Of a stretch of 64,000 nucleotides of DNA, positions 61,385-64,000 are shown piece by piece. The notes below the pieces were generated by a model. It was not told the DNA's origin. It made no database searches and was given only the letters and a program-made list of their open reading frames with translations. The position numbers were made by a program, and so were the translations under genes. Positions within the stretch are counted from its first letter, which is position 1; each line of letters begins with the position of its first letter. The DNA is from CAVQBJ01 sp963819075 (lineage in GTDB: Bacteria; Actinomycetota; Thermoleophilia; Solirubrobacterales; Solirubrobacteraceae), in NCBI GenBank assembly GCA_963819075.1, contig CAWFUP010000005.1, forward strand, positions 248,001-312,000, written 5' to 3'.

Positions 61385-62419
61385 CTACGCGGCGAGCTCG
61401 GCGATCAGGCGCAGCTGCGTAAGGCGATCCTCGGCGGTGAAGGCCAGCGGCGTCACACCGAGCGTCCCGACGCCCGCGTCGCGGTAGACGGTGAGGCGCT
61501 CGCGCACGACATCGGGCGGGCCGCAGATGCTGACCATGTCGATCAGCGAGTCCGGGAGTGCCGCCATCGCCTCGTCGCGCTTGCCCTCCAGGTAGAGGTC
61601 CTGCACCTGCGCCGCCTCGGTCTCGAAGCCGTAGCGCTGCACGATCTGGTTATAGAAGTTCTGCTTGCGCGATCCCATGCCGCCGACGTAGAGCGCGATG
61701 AAGGGGCGCATGGCGTCGCGGCCCTTCTCGAGGTCGTCGGTGACGAACACCTGCACCGTCGGCGCGATGTCGAAGCCCTCGAGCGACCTTCCCGAACGCG
61801 CGGCTCCCTCCTCCAGCAACGGGCGGAAGTCGGCCACATGCTCGGGGGAGAAGAGCGTCGGGATCCAGCCGTCGGCGATCTCGCCGGCCAGCGTCGTGTT
61901 CTTCGGGCCGATGGCGGCCAGGTAGATCGGGATCTGCTCCTGGACGGTGCCGATGGTCAGCTTGAGCGCCTTGCCCGGGCCGTCGGGGAGTGGCAGCGTA
62001 AGCGTCTCGCCGTCGAACTCGACGCGCTCGCGCGCGAGGGCCATCCGCACGACTGCGACGTACTCGCGCGTGCGCTGCAGCTGCTTGGCGAAGCGCTGGC
62101 CGTGCCAGCCCTCGGCGACCTGCGGTCCGGAGGAGCCGATGCCGAGGATCATGCGCCCGTTCGAGAGCTGGTCGATCGTCGCAGCGGTCATCGCGGTCAT
62201 CGCGGCGCTGCGGGCCGGCATCTGGAAGATCCCCGACCCGAGGCGAATCTTCGAGGTCTGACCGGCGAGCCAGCCGAGCACCGTCGCCGCATCCGAGCCG
62301 TAGGCCTCGGCCGCCCACACGGAGTCATATCCGAGCCGCTCCGCCTCCTGGACGATGTGCAGCTGGTCCTCGGAGGTGAGCCCGAGCCCCCAGTAACCGA
62401 TGTGGACGCCGAGCTTCAT
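61385..62419 (-). CDS. LLM-class F420-dependent oxidoreductase
   Basis: A 344-residue TIM-barrel enzyme of the luciferase-like family. It opens LGVHIGYWGLGLTSEDQLHI and has VQEAERLGYDSVWAAEAYGS, KIRLGSGIFQMPARSAAMTA, and the cofactor-phosphate loop GRMILGIGSSGPQVAEGWHG. Close relatives in actinobacteria use F420 rather than FMN. The substrate is unknown. It is transcribed with the glycosyltransferase downstream and possibly the SDR upstream. Confidence 0.88.
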   Translation of the reverse strand: MKLGVHIGYWGLGLTSEDQLHIVQEAERLGYDSVWAAEAYGSDAATVLGWLAGQTSKIRLGSGIFQMPARSAAMTAMTAATIDQLSNGRMILGIGSSGPQVAEGWHGQRFAKQLQRTREYVAVVRMALARERVEFDGETLTLPLPDGPGKALKLTIGTVQEQIPIYLAAIGPKNTTLAGEIADGWIPTLFSPEHVADFRPLLEEGAARSGRSLEGFDIAPTVQVFVTDDLEKGRDAMRPFIALYVGGMGSRKQNFYNQIVQRYGFETEAAQVQDLYLEGKRDEAMAALPDSLIDMVSICGPPDVVRERLTVYRDAGVGTLGVTPLAFTAEDRLTQLRLIAELAA

Positions 62420-62557
62420 GTGCCGTTCCTTTCACGGGGATGCCGTCGCGGGACAGGCGCGACGCCGGATGCGGACGGGCGACGGGCGGCGCCGCCTTCT
62501 GCGCCCGGGAAGCCTATGCGAGATCGTGACGCGGGCGTGATCAAGCACCGACGGGGC

Positions 62558-63301
62558 TCAGCCGGTCATCGCTCCGAGGTCGAGCTCGCCGCCCGGCATC
62601 TCGAACATGACCTCGGGCACGACGCACCCCGGCGACGTGCGCAGTAGGAAGCGCACCGATTCGGCGATGTCCTGCGAGCGGATCATGTCCTGGGCGTTGA
62701 CGTGACCCTTGACCCACTCGGTCATCGGCGTGTCGACGAAGGCGGGACAGAGCGCCGTCGACTTGATGCCGAGGGAGGACAGCTCCTTATTCATCGCCTG
62801 GGTCCAGCCGACGACGCCGTGCTTGGCGGCCGAGTACACCGACAGCCAGGGCTCGCCGCGCTTGCCCGAGATCGACGACGTGTTCACGACGAGGGCGTTG
62901 CGATGCTCGGCGGCGGCGGCCTTGAGCAGTTCGAGTGACTCCCGGTAGAAGAGGATCACCTGGCGCAGGTTGACCGCGAGCTGCAGGTCCAGGTGCTTCG
63001 TCTGGATGTCGCCGACGAGGGCGCCGATGCCGAGGCCGGCATTATTGACCAGGACGTCGAGGCGACCGTAGGCCTCGCGGTGGGCGGCGACCACCCGGCT
63101 CGCCGTGTCCTCGTCGCTCACGTTCCCGGCGATGGCCTGGACCTCCAGGCCGGCTCCGGCGAGCTCGGCCCGTGCTGCCTCGAGCTTCTCGGGCTGACGC
63201 GCCGCCATCGTCACCGCGTAGCCCTCCTCGCCCAGCATTCGGGCGATCGCGAGGCCGATGCCACTCGATGCTCCGGTCACGATCGCTGCGCGCTCAGCCA
63301 T
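62558..63301 (-). CDS. Short-chain dehydrogenase/reductase
   Basis: A 247-residue classical SDR: cofactor motif VTGASSGIGLAIARML, NNAGLGIGALVG, catalytic Ser in NTSSISGKRGEP, and YSAAKHG with Tyr and Lys. Arg in MAARQPEKLEAAR suggests NADPH. GGAGGGA lies about 6 nt before the ATG. The substrate is unknown. It is the first of three minus-strand genes that may form a small metabolic cluster. Confidence 0.9.
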   Translation of the reverse strand: MAERAAIVTGASSGIGLAIARMLGEEGYAVTMAARQPEKLEAARAELAGAGLEVQAIAGNVSDEDTASRVVAAHREAYGRLDVLVNNAGLGIGALVGDIQTKHLDLQLAVNLRQVILFYRESLELLKAAAAEHRNALVVNTSSISGKRGEPWLSVYSAAKHGVVGWTQAMNKELSSLGIKSTALCPAFVDTPMTEWVKGHVNAQDMIRSQDIAESVRFLLRTSPGCVVPEVMFEMPGGELDLGAMTG

Positions 63302-63413
63302 GGTGCTCCCTCCATTCGGGGTTACCGTGCCGCGGTATCAAACCACCGCGACCGTGGGAGTCGGGCTCCGGGGCGGGCCCGGCAGCGTTTACGTCGTGCT
63401 TCAAGGCGGTTCC

Positions 63414-63419
63414 TAACCT
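63414..63419 (+). promoter_or_regulatory. Candidate -10 box TAACCT for the microprotein
   Basis: Nine nt before the GTG at 63429. Confidence 0.4.
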
Positions 63420-63428
63420 GGTGCAGAC

Positions 63429-63524
63429 GTGAAGACGATCGTGACCGTCACCTTCGCATCGCTCCTGGTCAGCGCCTTGGTCGTCGTGGGCGCCGTCATC
63501 GTGGCGGCGCTTGCGGTGCTGTGA
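63429..63524 (+). CDS. 31-residue single-helix membrane microprotein
   Basis: GTG-initiated frame MKTIVTVTFASLLV followed by SALVVVGAVIVAALAVL and TGA. A basic residue at position 2 and 29 hydrophobic or small residues form one membrane helix. The TAACCT box at the common spacing supports expression. It is not recognised and could be a membrane-protein regulator or an incidental frame. It is divergent from the SDR gene. Confidence 0.5.
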   Translation: MKTIVTVTFASLLVSALVVVGAVIVAALAVL

Positions 63525-63617
63525 GCCGTCACGGCGGACGGCTCGAGCACGCCGGCGCATCGCGGCCGTGCTGCGCCGGCGAGAGCCGCCCAGCCGAATA
63601 AGCTCCTGCGCTTGGAA

Positions 63618-63690
63618 GGGCCGGTAGCTCAGTGGTTAGAGCAGCGGACTCATAATCCGTCGCGCGCAGGTTCGAGTCCTGCCCGGCCCA
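63618..63690 (+). tRNA. tRNA with CAT anticodon (elongator Met, or Ile2)
   Basis: Cloverleaf with acceptor GGGCCGG/CCGGCCC, anticodon stem GCGGA/TCCGT around CTCATAA, T-arm CAGGTTCGAGTCCTG and discriminator A; CCA not encoded. It has a normal first acceptor pair, so it is not the initiator. Elongator Met and lysidine-modified Ile2 cannot be separated with confidence by eye. TAAGCT (63599-63604) may be its promoter -10. Confidence 0.9.
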
Positions 63691-63873
63691 TGGCTGGCGG
63701 TTATGCCATCGCTGTTCTCCGCTGTGCGCGCCGACCCTCACTACTCGCGACCCGGAGGTCGTCCGCTGCCAACCGCCTGTGCGCGCCGATCCGAGCGGGT
63801 CGCCGCCGCAGCTGCCCGGAACCCCGCCCGCACGGGGCAGCCGCCGCTGGCCGCGGCGAAGTAGAACTCACGC

Positions 63874-64000
63874 ATGACGGGATCGAGCGCATCCACTGGG
63901 AACCGTGCCGCGGGCAGCTCCGCTGTACGTTCGGGCGAGCTGTTCGCCGCGTTGTCGCTGGCGACGGATCTCGGTACCGCCCAGGCCGCGGAGCACGGGC
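63874..64000 (+). CDS. N-terminus of a probable HD-domain regulator (partial)
   Basis: The frame is open to the window end (42 codons). After a Ser-rich start, the segment GELFAALSLATDLGTAQAAE resembles the beginning of actinobacterial HD/HD-GYP-type proteins, often fused to LuxR-type DNA-binding domains, where LSLATDLG is followed by an EH(A/G) turn. It would be the third HD-family signalling gene in the window. The call rests on a short segment. Confidence 0.45.
   Translation, partial: MTGSSASTGNRAAGSSAVRSGELFAALSLATDLGTAQAAEHG

Noticed and set aside
63529..63741. Minus-strand frame containing AGQDSNLRATDYESAALTTE
   Set aside because: This peptide is the well-known translation of a tRNA complement; it overlaps the CAT-anticodon tRNA and is not a gene.

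Overview
The window is high-GC bacterial chromosome with dense, often overlapping genes (ATGA/GTGA junctions), frequent GTG starts and few Shine-Dalgarno sequences. Gene families and gene order point to Actinomycetota, and a type IV pilus (T4P) locus without a secretin makes the class Thermoleophilia (Solirubrobacterales-like) the best guess. The genus cannot be fixed from the sequence. I see no insertion sequence, CRISPR array, prophage or rRNA gene. There are two tRNA genes.

Layout. 1-3542: T4P motor genes pilB (5' cut off), pilT, pilC. 3563-15051: mixed block with two membrane proteins, a small protein with a duplicated motif, greA, an amidase-TetR operon with an 18-bp palindromic operator, a response regulator/histidine kinase/RNase D operon and two polytopic glycosyltransferases. 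15126-22749: T4P assembly locus, namely a candidate cyclic-di-GMP-I (GEMM-I) riboswitch, two pilins, prepilin peptidase, PilM with a large repetitive insertion, PilN, PilO and a PilP-position protein. 22924-35616: chorismate genes (aroC, fused aroK-aroB, aroQ), pepP, efp, nusB, xseB-like, isoprenoid genes ispA and dxs, interrupted at 27297-31357 by TauE/SafE, HD-GYP and glycosyltransferase genes. 35617-36313: large non-coding gap with C-run elements, a strong terminator and a CRP-like palindrome. 36314-51999: tlyA, nadK, recN, pyrG, M20 peptidase, DUF3866, Nudix, xerD, deoB, mutM, an order resembling the M. tuberculosis tlyA-ppnK-recN-pyrG region but interrupted at 38003-42142 by a BldC-like regulator, a membrane HD-GYP protein and a convergent two-component pair. 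52281-60013: a secreted protein, recO, ppdK, PRC-barrel-like, dgt, dnaG and HNH genes. 60049-64000: two tRNAs, an SDR/F420-type oxidoreductase/glycosyltransferase cluster, a 31-residue membrane microprotein and the start of a probable HD-domain gene.

The most interesting theme is pilus control by a cyclic dinucleotide. A GEMM-I-like aptamer with a GNRA-capped helix and the conserved GACGCAAAGCC core lies directly before the first pilin. A small hairpin covering that pilin's ribosome binding site could be its output switch. Two complete HD-GYP proteins, the class of c-di-GMP phosphodiesterases, are encoded nearby. A second theme is compact leaderless expression: many genes have a TAnnnT -10 box 6-10 nt before the start codon, and in several cases its first three bases are the stop codon of the gene before.
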